Assembly (NCBI GenBank): GCA_022813625.1
Contig: JAKLMB010000011.1
Coordinates: forward strand, 930,001 to 994,000
Source: Aaosphaeria pasadenensis
Taxonomy: Eukaryota > Ascomycota > Dothideomycetes > Pleosporales
Reading direction: 5' to 3'
Length of the DNA stretch: 64,000 bases
Each line of letters opens with the position of its first letter. Positions within the stretch are counted from its first letter, which is position 1. This document shows, piece by piece, positions 24,654 through 34,900 of this stretch. The position numbers and the translations under genes were made by a program. The notes under the pieces were generated by a model. It had not been told where the DNA came from, did no database searches, and saw only the letters and a list, made by a program, of their open reading frames with translations.

Positions 24654-25756
24654 TTACGCATTTCTTTTGCTCCATGTGCGGTCAATTACGACAATCGATC
24701 GTTGAGCTGTACAGAAATATGGTTGTCAGCAGAAGCCTTTGACCCACCTGAATTGACGACTTACCCGAAGGAACAACATCCATTGCCTTGACCGACACAT
24801 TCAGTGGTTGTTGGAGCATATATACTGCCGATGTAGCAATATTTTCTGCTTCCAAGGGTCTGGTTAATGTTGCTATTAGCTACTAACGCTACATCGCAGC
24901 TCATGGAATTAGGGTGTGGTTATCCTTACTCAAACCCCTCGAAAAACTTATCGTACTTCTCCTTATCGTGTCCAACACGTAGGGAATGGAAATTCGTTGC
25001 AACACATCCGGGACGGAGTACAAGGACTCGAATATTAGTTTCGCTCAACTCATTGCGTAAGGAATTGGAGAATGCTTCCTGACAAGCTTTGTTTGCGTGG
25101 TACACAGCTTCGCCAGGGAACGGTGGAACTTCCAGTCCAGTGATGGAGGTGATGTTAAGAATCGTGCCTGCCTTGTGCGGCATCATAGATCTGTTCAATA
25201 CTGAGTGAGTTACAAACATCATGCCGTTGATATTAGTGTTGTTCATGGTGGAAACATCTGATATCTTCAGGTCGGGAAAGCGTGCCGGAGCCCCCAGTGC
25301 CAGGCCAGCCTATTTGCAAAGTTATCAGCAATTAGTTGTTTCAATCGCAAAGCCAACGCACATTATTGATGAGTATGTCCAATGCACCCATATCTTCAAT
25401 AGCCGATGCCACAGCACTATCAACTGCTGCATAGTCTCCAATATCGACTGCTCGATATATCACTTTGCCGCTAGAATTTATGCCCTGGAGCCTTTTTGTC
25501 AGCTCCGCAAGCTTGTCCTGTACTCCTTACATTAGATATAGCACAAGCTGAATTTGGTCAAGGACAGACAAACCTCTGAGCGCGATAAAAGCACAAGACT
25601 CGCTCCCTCTTCAGCCAATTTGTTCGCAATGGATTCACCTATGCCCATAGAGGCACCCGTCTGCGGAGTCGTCAATTATCATCGTAGGCACCTTTAAAAT
25701 GAAACAAAAAACCAGCCATGACATACCAGGAGCACGACCAAACCCTTGAATGCCAT
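24654..25756 (-). CDS. Short-chain dehydrogenase/reductase (YMR226C-like)
   Basis: NAD(P)-dependent oxidoreductase of the classical SDR family. Six exons: 25727-25756, 25574-25660, 25362-25517, 24930-25309, 24765-24859 and 24654-24706, giving 266 aa. Cofactor motif TGASMGIG, NNAG-type motif INNAGLALGA, catalytic Ser in NITSITG, and catalytic YHANK (YxxxK). The C-terminal VRPGC-like block reads LVLRPGCVATNFHSLRVG, followed by YDKFFEGFE and SAVYMLQQP, as in yeast YMR226C-type hydroxyacid/serine dehydrogenases. Without the last two introns the protein would stop at FEGFE, 49 residues early, so the spliced C-terminus matters. Head-to-head with an epoxide hydrolase. Substrate unknown. Confidence 0.9.
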
Positions 25757-26237
25757 ATTCTTCCGGTTCAAAAATGAATGAGGAAGGGATGAATACCCAA
25801 AAGTAGACTAAGTCTGACGTTTAAGCGATGGATGCTATCCGGAGTGTGTGTTCGAGTAGATTACTTTCTTCTCGACTTTGTGTACATGCGTGGTTATGGG
25901 TATATGCTTCTTTAGAGTAATTTGCCATATGAGAGTATACTTAAGCAGTGATCTCATAGTGCAGTATCTTTGGCAGGCAGTGCCTCTAATTTCTTGTTCG
26001 GGACGAGCTCGCCACCTCGCTTGGCCTTGAATTCGTTTCGAGATCAGCTTCCAGCATTAACTTCCGGATTAGGTAGTAATCACAGCTTTGTTTGTGCTAA
26101 GGGAGAAGATAAATAACTATAAGTAAGGATGTAATGTTGATAGAATCTACGAAGAAATCTGACTATTTTCACAAGAAATTCCGCACACAAGACATCCACT
26201 CCAAACTTGAACCACTCGCATCTACCCGACTTCCGCC
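25757..26237. promoter_or_regulatory. 481-bp divergent promoter, SDR and epoxide hydrolase 1
   Basis: Start codons face outward. TATA-like sequences occur (ataactataagtaagg near 26112). Coordinated expression is possible but unproven. Confidence 0.4.
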
Positions 26238-27599
26238 ATGAATTCGTCGCAAATTAAGCCTTTCAAAGTCGATATCCCCATTGCAGAGGTGGAACGACTA
26301 AAAAGGAAACTTGAAGACACACGGCTCCCTGGCCGCGAAATTGTCCCAGGCGCCGCTGATCGTTACGGTAGGTAATCCCCATCCACGATTTGTATGGAGG
26401 CATTGAGCATCAGGGCTAAACGATTTTCTTCAGGACCAAAATACGAATGGGCTACCGATCTGTACAATGCATGGACGAAGGACTACGATTGGTATTCAGT
26501 ACAGGACAAGATAAACGAATTCCCTCACTACCTGGCCGATATTGAGCACATGAAGATTCATTTTCTTCACGCTCGTGCAGAGAACCCAGATGCAATACCT
26601 TTGTTGTTGGTTCACGGCTGGCCAGGATCGTTCTGGGAGTTCAGCCAGGTGTGGGGACCCCTGTCTCATCCGGAAAACCCTAATGATCCAGCCTTTCACG
26701 TTGTAGTGCCGAGCATGCCGGGATTCTGCTGGTCTTCGTGGCCCCCTCGTGCAGGTTGGACGTTGCAGGATAACGCGCGAGTTTTTGATAAGTTGATGAA
26801 GGAGCTTGGTTACTCTGAATACATGGTCCAGTGTGGTGATTGGGGACACTTCGTTGGCCGTGAGCTTGGCGCAAAGTACACCGACTCTTGCAAGCTGTTA
26901 CACTGCAACTTCTCTCCAAGTCCTCTACCACCAGGTGTTGAGTACACAGAAAGAGAGAAGGCAGTAGCTGCAAGAGTTGATGATTGGGTGGAGAATCATA
27001 TTGGCTATGCTGTCTGTATGCGAACTCGGGTAGGTCCCAAGTTGTAACTCCTACTTTCATGTCGACTACTGACGTGGCTTGGGTTTAAGCCCCACACTAT
27101 AGGAATTGGTCTCAATGATAATCCCATAGGGATCTTGATGTGGGTGGGTGAGAAGTACAACGAAGCTGCTGATCCTGAAAAACAAAAGCTGCCTTTCTGG
27201 ACTCAAGCAATCCTTACTACAGCCTGCCTCTATTACTTCACCGACTGCATAATGCCGTCAATGCTGTGCTATTACGAAAATGTTCGCCATGAGAACTTTG
27301 CAGCGTTTGCGATGCAGCCAGAAAACCGAATTCAGGTGCCATTCGGATATACATCTTTCTTTTGGGATACGGAGCCATCATCAAAGAGGGCTGTAGAACG
27401 AACAGGAAATTTGGTGTACTACAAAGGTGAGTATTCCTATGTATGGGGTATAGAACCTCAGTTTGATTTCAATATTGGACGTGAAACTGATTTTCGCCGA
27501 GTAGAACGCAATGATGGTGGACACTTCGCTGCGTTAGAGCATCCAGAGGGATTGACCCAGGATGTGCGAGAACTAGCGAAGCAGGAATGGAAGTTCTAG
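26238..27599 (+). CDS. Epoxide hydrolase, EHN/alpha-beta hydrolase (paralogue 1)
   Basis: Opens epoxides to diols with water through an ester intermediate. Four exons (26238-26367, 26434-27029, 27090-27426, 27505-27599) give 385 aa. The N-terminal EHN domain starts FKVDIPIAEVERLKRKLEDT. The oxyanion-hole motif HGWPGSF, the nucleophile in CGDWGHF, the lid-region Tyr-rich segment and the catalytic His in GGHFAALE are all present. No signal peptide, so probably cytosolic or membrane-associated. The last intron (78 nt, GTGAGT...GTAG) is a multiple of three and has no stop, so an unspliced form would carry a 26-residue insertion just before the catalytic His. A paralogue lies 5 kb downstream on the other strand. 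Confidence 0.92.
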
Positions 27600-30500
27600 G
27601 TTTGTGTGATGGTACTGGCGGCGATTATATATATAGAGCGGACCAATGTTCATCACCTATCTTCCGACGGCCGTATGCACATGAACTTAACAAGATTGAA
27701 TAGAATAACATAGATCGACATCGTGGATGTGTAGATGTTCGTGATTTGCATGACACAGTCGAAAGCGATGGCACCCGATCAGACTGAGCCATCACTGGAG
27801 AAATACCATGTTAAATATGGGAAATGCCTGGGGTTTAGAATTATCAGTGGTCGCAAAATGACTCGCCGTATAGAATACGGGCCCCCACACTCAACATGTA
27901 ACATTGACGCTGGATTTCGTACCGAGATCTTGTCACGCCAACTTGGTACGCGATGCAAAATCACGATCGGCACCTCACAGACATGTTGAAAAGACCCCAT
28001 AACAGAACTCACTACGTCACGAAACCCATGTCTCCTAATGCACGTCTCTAGCTGTAGTCTTAGCCCGAGTTTTTGCTATAGACCAGCCTGATAACTAAGG
28101 TTATGATATATTCGAACGTATATGTATGCGATGTGTCTGTATTTGCATGTTGTATATTTATCTTCTATGATGTATAAATAGATGTATGTTGTCTAGAGGG
28201 ATATAAGAGTAAAGCAACACCCGCCCTACGCGTACTCAACAGCCTACGACTATTCATCTCATTTCGTCACCGCAAGTACAATACAAAATCTTTTAACGAC
28301 CCGAGATATATATTTTTTTTCCTTTTCTGCAAAGAGAGTAGTAAGTGCTTTATCCGGCGCTTTTCGCACGATCCTGAATCTGTGTCATCTTCCTGAGTTT
28401 GAGTTAATCCGGAAAGTATCGGACTCCTACAGACCGCTCGAAAGCATGATTAAAGATGGAATAGCCTGAAAACTTGAGTTCATAAGGTTAGAGTAATTTT
28501 CCCTTATATCAGACATCATTAGATTGGGTAGTGTACAGTTGTCGACCTTCAAGATTAGAAACCGGATTGTAGTGCCAAATAGTCCACGTTGACGAATGGG
28601 TTTAGTTAGTCCGAAAGAACAGAGCGACGGGTGTGGCCTGGGCTGGCCAACTATAGATCGCACATAAGCGCATTTGTGTAAAGGGTGCATCATTTAAGGC
28701 CCGATGTTGTATTAATAATGATGCACATGTCTGCGTACATGGAGGTATGGAGATGTAAATCCAAGTCCGACAATTGAAAGTGACTGGTGCATTTAGAAGT
28801 TGTTTTTTGACAAGCAGTGAACAGACTAAGACTATAGGTGTGGATGCCTTGTTTTACGCGGATAGGCGCCTTGTTTTAGGGCGCTTGAGGCACTGATTTT
28901 TGGGAAGGCCCCTAAGTTTTGTGGGGGTAGGCGCCCTTGATTAGGCGGATGGGCGTCCTTGTTGGGGTGTCTTATCTTTTCTCCAGTGCCAGCGTCTCTT
29001 CCTCGATATAACCTCAAAAATTGTCAATGTCCTTTCAATGTGTCCTTGGCTGCGTACTTCATCGGAGATTTTTGATCTAGCAGTTGTAGTTGTCCGAATC
29101 CTTGATCGCTCTGGTATACTCTTTGCCGTTCACTAGTAATCACACTTGTCAACGAAACAGTATACACCCCGGTTTTCTGTACTGTACGGAAGATGAATCA
29201 CTATTCCATCTGGCCTCCTTTGCCGCTATGGTAACATAAATAAGTTAATGGAGCTTGACGACCACAGCGAGTAAAGCAATGACAGGTGTCAGGGAGCATG
29301 CGAGCAGAGTAGACAAGGACTATCGCAGCCAACCAAAGATGTGGTTCTGTTTGAGGGTGTTTGGAGGTTACTGAGTCGACCGATCATAGCGGAGTCCGGC
29401 ATTCGTGAAAGTGCGCTATTCGAATCCTACACGATGTTTAATAATAGTGACAATCTGTTGAGCACAGATACTCCGTACAGCAACAACGAAATAAGGTGAT
29501 GACAGATTGGCCTGTGGGCCATATCTCCACAGCTCCACCTCGGCAGGCAGGGGGCGCAAAAGGAAATCCCCGTGCTTCTTGAGTCTTGACCTCTTATTTT
29601 GCCAAGCCAGTCATCATCGCGGACAACTAGAAGCTTAAAACACATGCCTTCAATGACGCATTCGGTCATGAATCTCGTAGTCTGTAGTTGGCTCTGTTCG
29701 TAAGCCAATGATGCTAGATATTCAATCTAACAAGTTGATGTTAATTTTCCGTCAAGACTAGGTACACAGTATTCGTAGGAGAAATCATTCTGCTATGGTA
29801 ATTAGATGTCTTCTTTTGAGGTGTAATTCGTACGATCTTTGCATTTGATAGACCATTCATCATGCATGTCATGACGAAGGAAAAGAGCTAATATTAGATA
29901 ACCCAGTGTACTGCATGGATGTGGCCCCCCACGCGTACCCGCATTCCCCCGACCCTGGTAGCGGGGAAGCGAGAAAGAAAAGGAAACCCATCACTAAGTT
30001 GTCCACATTGAGACCAAGTGAGAATGTAATGTCTGGCTATTCTAACGGTTCAATGCTATCAAATACGCTAAGTTATAACACATTGAGATAGAAGATTGCT
30101 GGTGGCTGGCATAAGGTCAGCGGATTTTCATCAGTTCGCAAAGCCAGAAGATACATCATCTTCACTCTACGTCGACACTGGACGCCTTAGTGATTTCGGA
30201 TAACCTCGAAAATGGTACGCCTTCGGGCTAAGTATAGCCTACGACTTGTTAATAGCCTTCCCTGGGCCTCATCTTCGAGTGTGACCACTGTTACGACCGT
30301 CATTGGCTCATGCAACTATCTTAAATGTTCAACCGTGATATGTATACACTATTATCAGCCCGAATCTTGAATCTGTTCCCTTGTTCTATCTCAATCTGTA
30401 CCACAAGGGATTCCACCATCCTAGCAGGCTCTCTAAGGAAATAGTCATGTTCAAGGCCTTAAAACTTTCTTACTGATTCTCCCTACGTGTGCTTGTCTAA

Positions 30501-30804
30501 CATAGTAACTAGTCTATACTTGGTTTGCTGTCGTTTCTCATCGTTTAGGGTAAGGGAGTCCACCTGAGATGTACGCTTGTCCTCTCATTCATGCCACATT
30601 CACTGCTTCAACTCTCTGTACCGTGATGCCTTCTGGCCACAGTTTTCTTGTCTTTCAATGCAGGTGGAATAAGAGGGTAGGTTATGTCTATAAAGCCTGT
30701 AATGGCATGCTCTATAGAATGTATTCTCTATCCTGATCAGCACAACAACACACCAATAACGCAATCTGCTCCAAATTATTCTTTCATTCACCACCAATAC
30801 CACA
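27600..30804. other. 3.2-kb gene-poor interval
   Basis: The longest gap in the window. AT-rich in parts (TATA-rich near 28080-28210), with a G-rich degenerate repeat at about 28840-28985. Short open frames exist on both strands, none with a recognisable domain. I looked for terminal repeats and transposase or reverse transcriptase fragments and saw none I could defend. Confidence 0.4.
28840..28985. repeat. Degenerate G/T-rich minisatellite-like repeat
   Basis: Several imperfect copies of a roughly 22-28 bp unit around the core GGCGYCCTTGTTTTAGG / GGATGGGCGTCCTTGTTGG. They differ by point changes and small gaps. Minus-strand reading gives Pro-rich low-complexity peptide. Copy borders are approximate. 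Confidence 0.5.
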
Positions 30805-32097
30805 ATGGTCAGTCGAAAAGCTGGGCTCCTGGCCATATGCTTCATTCTTTTGAATGTCACCTGCGCCAACCCAGTAGAGCAACGCAATGAAGTTGGTGCC
30901 ATAGGTACACCTAATGAAGTTAGGGCCATGGGTACGTCTGTTGCCTGGAAGATATGTGTGGCAGCATCTAATATTGCACTTAGAAAAGCGAAAAGATGAC
31001 GATGAATGGATTGACTTTGCGGACGATGCAAAGGATTACGACAAACTTATCAAGTTTAAAAAGTCGCCTCCCATCAAGGGTGCAGAGAAGCCCCGGAACA
31101 AGAGAGAGCTCGTCACGCGCGACCCCCAACTGTTCACCCCAGAAAAACTTAGACTCCTCAAGAAAGTCTGTGATGAACTTGTAAACAGTTTACAGCCAAA
31201 GGACTTTGTCATCTTTGTTGGTAATAGTGGAGCGTATGTACACTATCAGCAAAAGTTTAAGATTGAGTCCAGAATTCTAAATAGGCTAACTCTACATAGC
31301 TATATGAAATACTGCTTCGAACATCCTCGAATGACAGCAATCCCTATCAGCAAAGCTAGACGATACGAATGGCTGGCACCTGAGATAGCTGATCGCGAAG
31401 ATGACCCCGAAAACTATGGTGTTCTTCCTGGAGCTAACGTTGAGGCAAAAAAAGCAGTTTTAATAAACTACTACAACAGGTATCTTGGTCCAAAGCTGAA
31501 GGGAGTAAAGGACGGTGGGGCTCCGGCCTTTCCTCTTGGTTTGGCTGTGAATAGGTTTGTCTTAGTAGACCATTCCAGTTCAGGCAAATCAGTGGACGCT
31601 ACGAAACTAATTTTATTTGATGCCTTCACGTAAGTTTCTTGATTTAAAGGGCATGTTCGTTGCTAATTATCACTTTCGATCACAGGGCTGCAAAGAAATA
31701 CTGTCCCGAGATAGTTGCGCAAAAGTACGACGAGAAAGACTACGTACTGTTTAACGTTATCGACACAAGAAAGACTCGAAAGAATTCGAAGTCGAAGCAA
31801 GTCGTTGACACAAAAAAGGTTATAAACCCGAAAACCGTGGCGGTTATCAAACATTTTTGGGTGGGCAAAAACCACGAAGTGGACCATATGCTTGGCGACG
31901 AAGGTCACCATTTCCGCAACCAGGTCGATTACTGGCCTTCTCGCTGGTACCAACCTGTTACCTACTATTGGGACATGGAACCAGGAAAGAAAGGGCAAGC
32001 TGACAGCATTCGAAAGCAAATCAGGGACTATGTTAAGAAACACAACAAGGGCAAACTTATAACGCCGTCATCTAAAACGCTCAAGAATTCTAGGTAG
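30805..32097 (+). CDS. Secreted protein of unknown family with a phosphoribosyltransferase-like motif
   Basis: Three exons (30805-30931, 30984-31629, 31686-32097) give 394 aa. Residues 1-21 form a clear signal peptide (positive start, hydrophobic GLLAICFILL, small residues TCA). An imperfect repeat NEVGAIG/NEVRAMG follows, then a Lys-Arg at 44-45 that Kex2 could cut. The mature part is Lys-rich, with DFVIFVGNSGAYV at 116-128 and FVLVDHSSSGKS at 234-245. The latter fits the D-x4-G-[KT]-[ST] PRPP-binding loop of type I phosphoribosyltransferases, and the former sits where a PPi loop could be. This is inference; I recognise no named family. It could equally be an effector-type secreted protein. 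Transcription looks autonomous, with gene-poor sequence upstream. Confidence 0.75.
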
Positions 32098-32690
32098 CTG
32101 ATGGAATATTGCTATCGAATGCATGCATAAAACGGAGTTAGGTGTCATTGGTTTACTGCTTTTCAGATTATTATAGACTATAGACTAGAAAAGGATGTTT
32201 AGATTATGATAGACTGGAGATGGGATAGAAAAGGATGTTTAGATTATGATAGACTAGAGACGGGATAGAACATGGTTACAAATTTATGAGTTCTTCAAAT
32301 CGAATTACATGAAGTGAAACATGAAGTGATCATTCGCGTCGTCTTCAGCTAGTATAAACATGCCAATACTGTTGTTTAGCGAAGCAAACTATTTTAAAGA
32401 ATATAACTACTTACTATGCAAAGCTGTCCATAATCTATCTACTGTGCAGCCAAATCTGATAGGCACTGTGGTACTCGAAGGTGCTGAGGATTCAGGCACC
32501 ATCGACACCAATATCGACATGTTCAATCCTCGCCCCAATCCGCTCCAAATGCGTTCATTATCTCCATTCCAGAAATTGTTGAGATCTATCATCTCGATAC
32601 CTACTTGATGTTGTTCCTGTGAAATCCTTTCCTCCGGCCGGTGCGTACATTTCGCTCGTACGCAAGACGTAGTCAGCTAAAGTGATACAA
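32098..32690. other. Convergent interval between the secreted protein and epoxide hydrolase 2
   Basis: Includes the 40-bp tandem duplication listed separately. A 32360-32608 open frame has no recognisable features. Confidence 0.45.
32186..32270. repeat. Tandem duplication, 40-bp period, two copies plus a 5-bp tail
   Basis: The segment beginning TAGAAAAGGATGTTTAGATT recurs exactly 40 bp later with only two mismatches, and TAGAA starts a third copy. It lies about 90 bp after the stop of the secreted-protein gene, so probably in its 3' UTR or terminator region. Confidence 0.85.
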
Positions 32691-33975
32691 TCAAGCCTTG
32701 AACCAACGCCCAAAGAACTCACGGCACTCTTGAGCTATACTTTCAGGACATTCAAGGGCGGCGAAGTGGCCGCCATTGTCGAACTCTACTTGCAGGTTCA
32801 GTCACGTTCCTTTGGGGTTGATTACAATCACGTACCTCTATAATGAACCATATTTCCCGTTTCTTTCGCTGTTCTTTCCGTTCCTGGGCGAGTATCGTAG
32901 AGGAACGAGGAGTAAGCGAAGGGAACGTCGATCCTGTTCTCAGATCTAGTGAAATAAGACCCGAACTCGGCGTGCTTGACGTTCTCGTAGTAAGGTAGCA
33001 TAGAGGTCATGATACAGTCCGTGAAGTAGTACAGAGAGCTTTGGATAAGTATCGCCTGGTCCCATTCGGGATCAGTCGCCTTCTGGGGAGCTGCAGCTTC
33101 GTAGTACTTCTCTCCCACCCAGCTCATGATTCCTACTGGATTATCGATGAGCGCGACGCCGATGGTATGAGGCCTCGTTCGCATACAGACAGCATAGCCC
33201 AAGTGATCATCCAACCAATCATCGTAGCGCTGCTTCACCAATTTCTCACGCGGGCTCAACTCGTTATCTGGAGTGAGAAGAGGTACAGGGCAAAAGTTCA
33301 GATGTACAGCCTTACAGGCCGGGTACTGAGCACCCAGTTCTCTGGCTACGAATGAGCCCCAGTCGCCCGCCTGTACACCATAGCTCAAGTACCCAAGACC
33401 GAGCATCAGGTTGTTGAAAACTCGTGCATTGTCCTTCAGTGTCCAGCCACGACGTGGCGGTGCGGAAGACCAGCAAAATCCCGGCAGACTCGGAACCACA
33501 ACATGAAAAGCTTGTACATTGACATCTTTCGGTTCACTCAGAAGATCAATAACTCTGTCAAATTCGTAGAATGAGCCTGGCCACCCGTGAACGAGTAAGA
33601 GGGGTATAGCGTTCGGCCTGGACGAGCGAACATGGACGAAGTGCAGCTTCAAATTATGCTCTTCATCCTTTATGTTCCCTAGGAAATGCTCATGCCGATT
33701 CAGATGTTGTTGTACAGATTCCCAGTCGAAGTCCACAGTCCAAGTTTGGTGCAAACGCTGGAACCATTCAATCGGAGGGCCTACAGAGCCACCGCCCAAG
33801 TTAATGTTGTGACTGCGCAAGTAAAGGCACGGGAAGTCTAACCATAGTCCTCTCCTGCTTCAGGAACAATCGGGTTGAATGGTAGGCGTGTGTTTCGGAG
33901 CTTTTCTTTGAGGCGCTTGATTTCGTGAGAAGGCACTTCAACCTTGAATCGTTCCGTCTTCAGGCTCAGGGCCAT
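32691..33975 (-). CDS. Epoxide hydrolase, EHN/alpha-beta hydrolase (paralogue 2)
   Basis: Same reaction and fold as the gene at 26238-27599. Three exons (33843-33975, 32836-33780, 32691-32785) give 390 aa. EHN start FKVEVPSHEIKRLKEKLRNT, oxyanion motif HGWPGSFYEF, nucleophile block AGDWGSFVARELG, catalytic His in GGHFAALE. It shares long identical stretches with paralogue 1 (VCMRTRPHTIG, YYFTDCIM, HFAALE). The first and last introns fall at the same codon positions, and the last coding exon is 95 nt in both. The intron after MRTR in paralogue 1 is absent here. The two copies are clearly diverged, so the duplication is not recent. Confidence 0.92.
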
Positions 33976-34900
33976 ATTTGGGAAACTTCCTCGTGTCTGA
34001 TATTATCTCATGTGAATAAGACACTATCTCGCACGGTTGGATATGCAAGCACAATACTGACGTTGTTTGAAGAACATAGGATTCTCCGTGGTGTTGTTGA
34101 GGCCAGTGTTGGAGCTAACCCAACGACTCGAGATTCGAGACTCGGCTGCGCTAGATTAGTGTAGTGAAGTTCGGCTCGAGGTAATGTACAATGACGCCAG
34201 GTTAAGTGTAGCGAGGAATGATAATGCGGGGATCTCATCGATGTTCGTTACGAATTGGTAGAACCAATTGTCATACAAGTAATTTTAGATCTACCCAGAT
34301 CTCTTGTGGCAATAATAGTATCATGATCCTAGACTCGGACAAAATGTTTTTTTTAGGTGGATTATGATCGAACACACGAGACGTAACATATGTTACTGTG
34401 GTACAAAAGCTGATGCCGTACTAGTACAGTGATATACATTCCTTGTCGAACCCAATGTAGCACTTCAGGTATTGTAACTTCCTCGAAATCCCTCCCCAGT
34501 CATTGAATTCTCAGATTCTTTGTCATTTCCAAAGGTGGTTCATCAACGATCGCAACAATTTAGAATCTAGGGTTCCTTATTGGTGACGTGGGGAATGATG
34601 CGTATAACTCAGTGGGGTTGGTCTATTAGCCTGCCTCCAGTGACGCCAGTGTATGGCCTGCCTCCAGTGACGCCAGTGTATGCTAACGCTATCCACCAAT
34701 CCGGAAACATAACGAAGTGCATTATTCGCAGATAGAAAAGTCAGCATTTCGAGATCGTAGCCGAGATTTACCTGCGCCGTAATCGCGCTCAGCAATGCTC
34801 TTATCTAGTATTCTGTCTTTGTGTCTTAAGGTTTAGGGATAAGGTCCTTCATTCACTACTTCTCAACTGCATCAACGTAGAATCTTGTGAGAATTTTCAC
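33976..34900. other. Divergent interval, epoxide hydrolase 2 and hydroxyacid dehydrogenase
   Basis: Holds both promoters and the 27-bp tandem repeat. No gene supported. Confidence 0.45.
34629..34682. repeat. Perfect 27-bp tandem duplication
   Basis: The unit starting GCCTGCCTCCAGTGACGCCA occurs twice back-to-back (period 27) without mismatches. It lies about 220-270 bp upstream of the hydroxyacid dehydrogenase start. Confidence 0.9.

Noticed and set aside
29385..29430. ATTCGAATCC sequence resembling a tRNA T-loop
   Set aside because: No A-box or anticodon stem upstream at the proper spacing.
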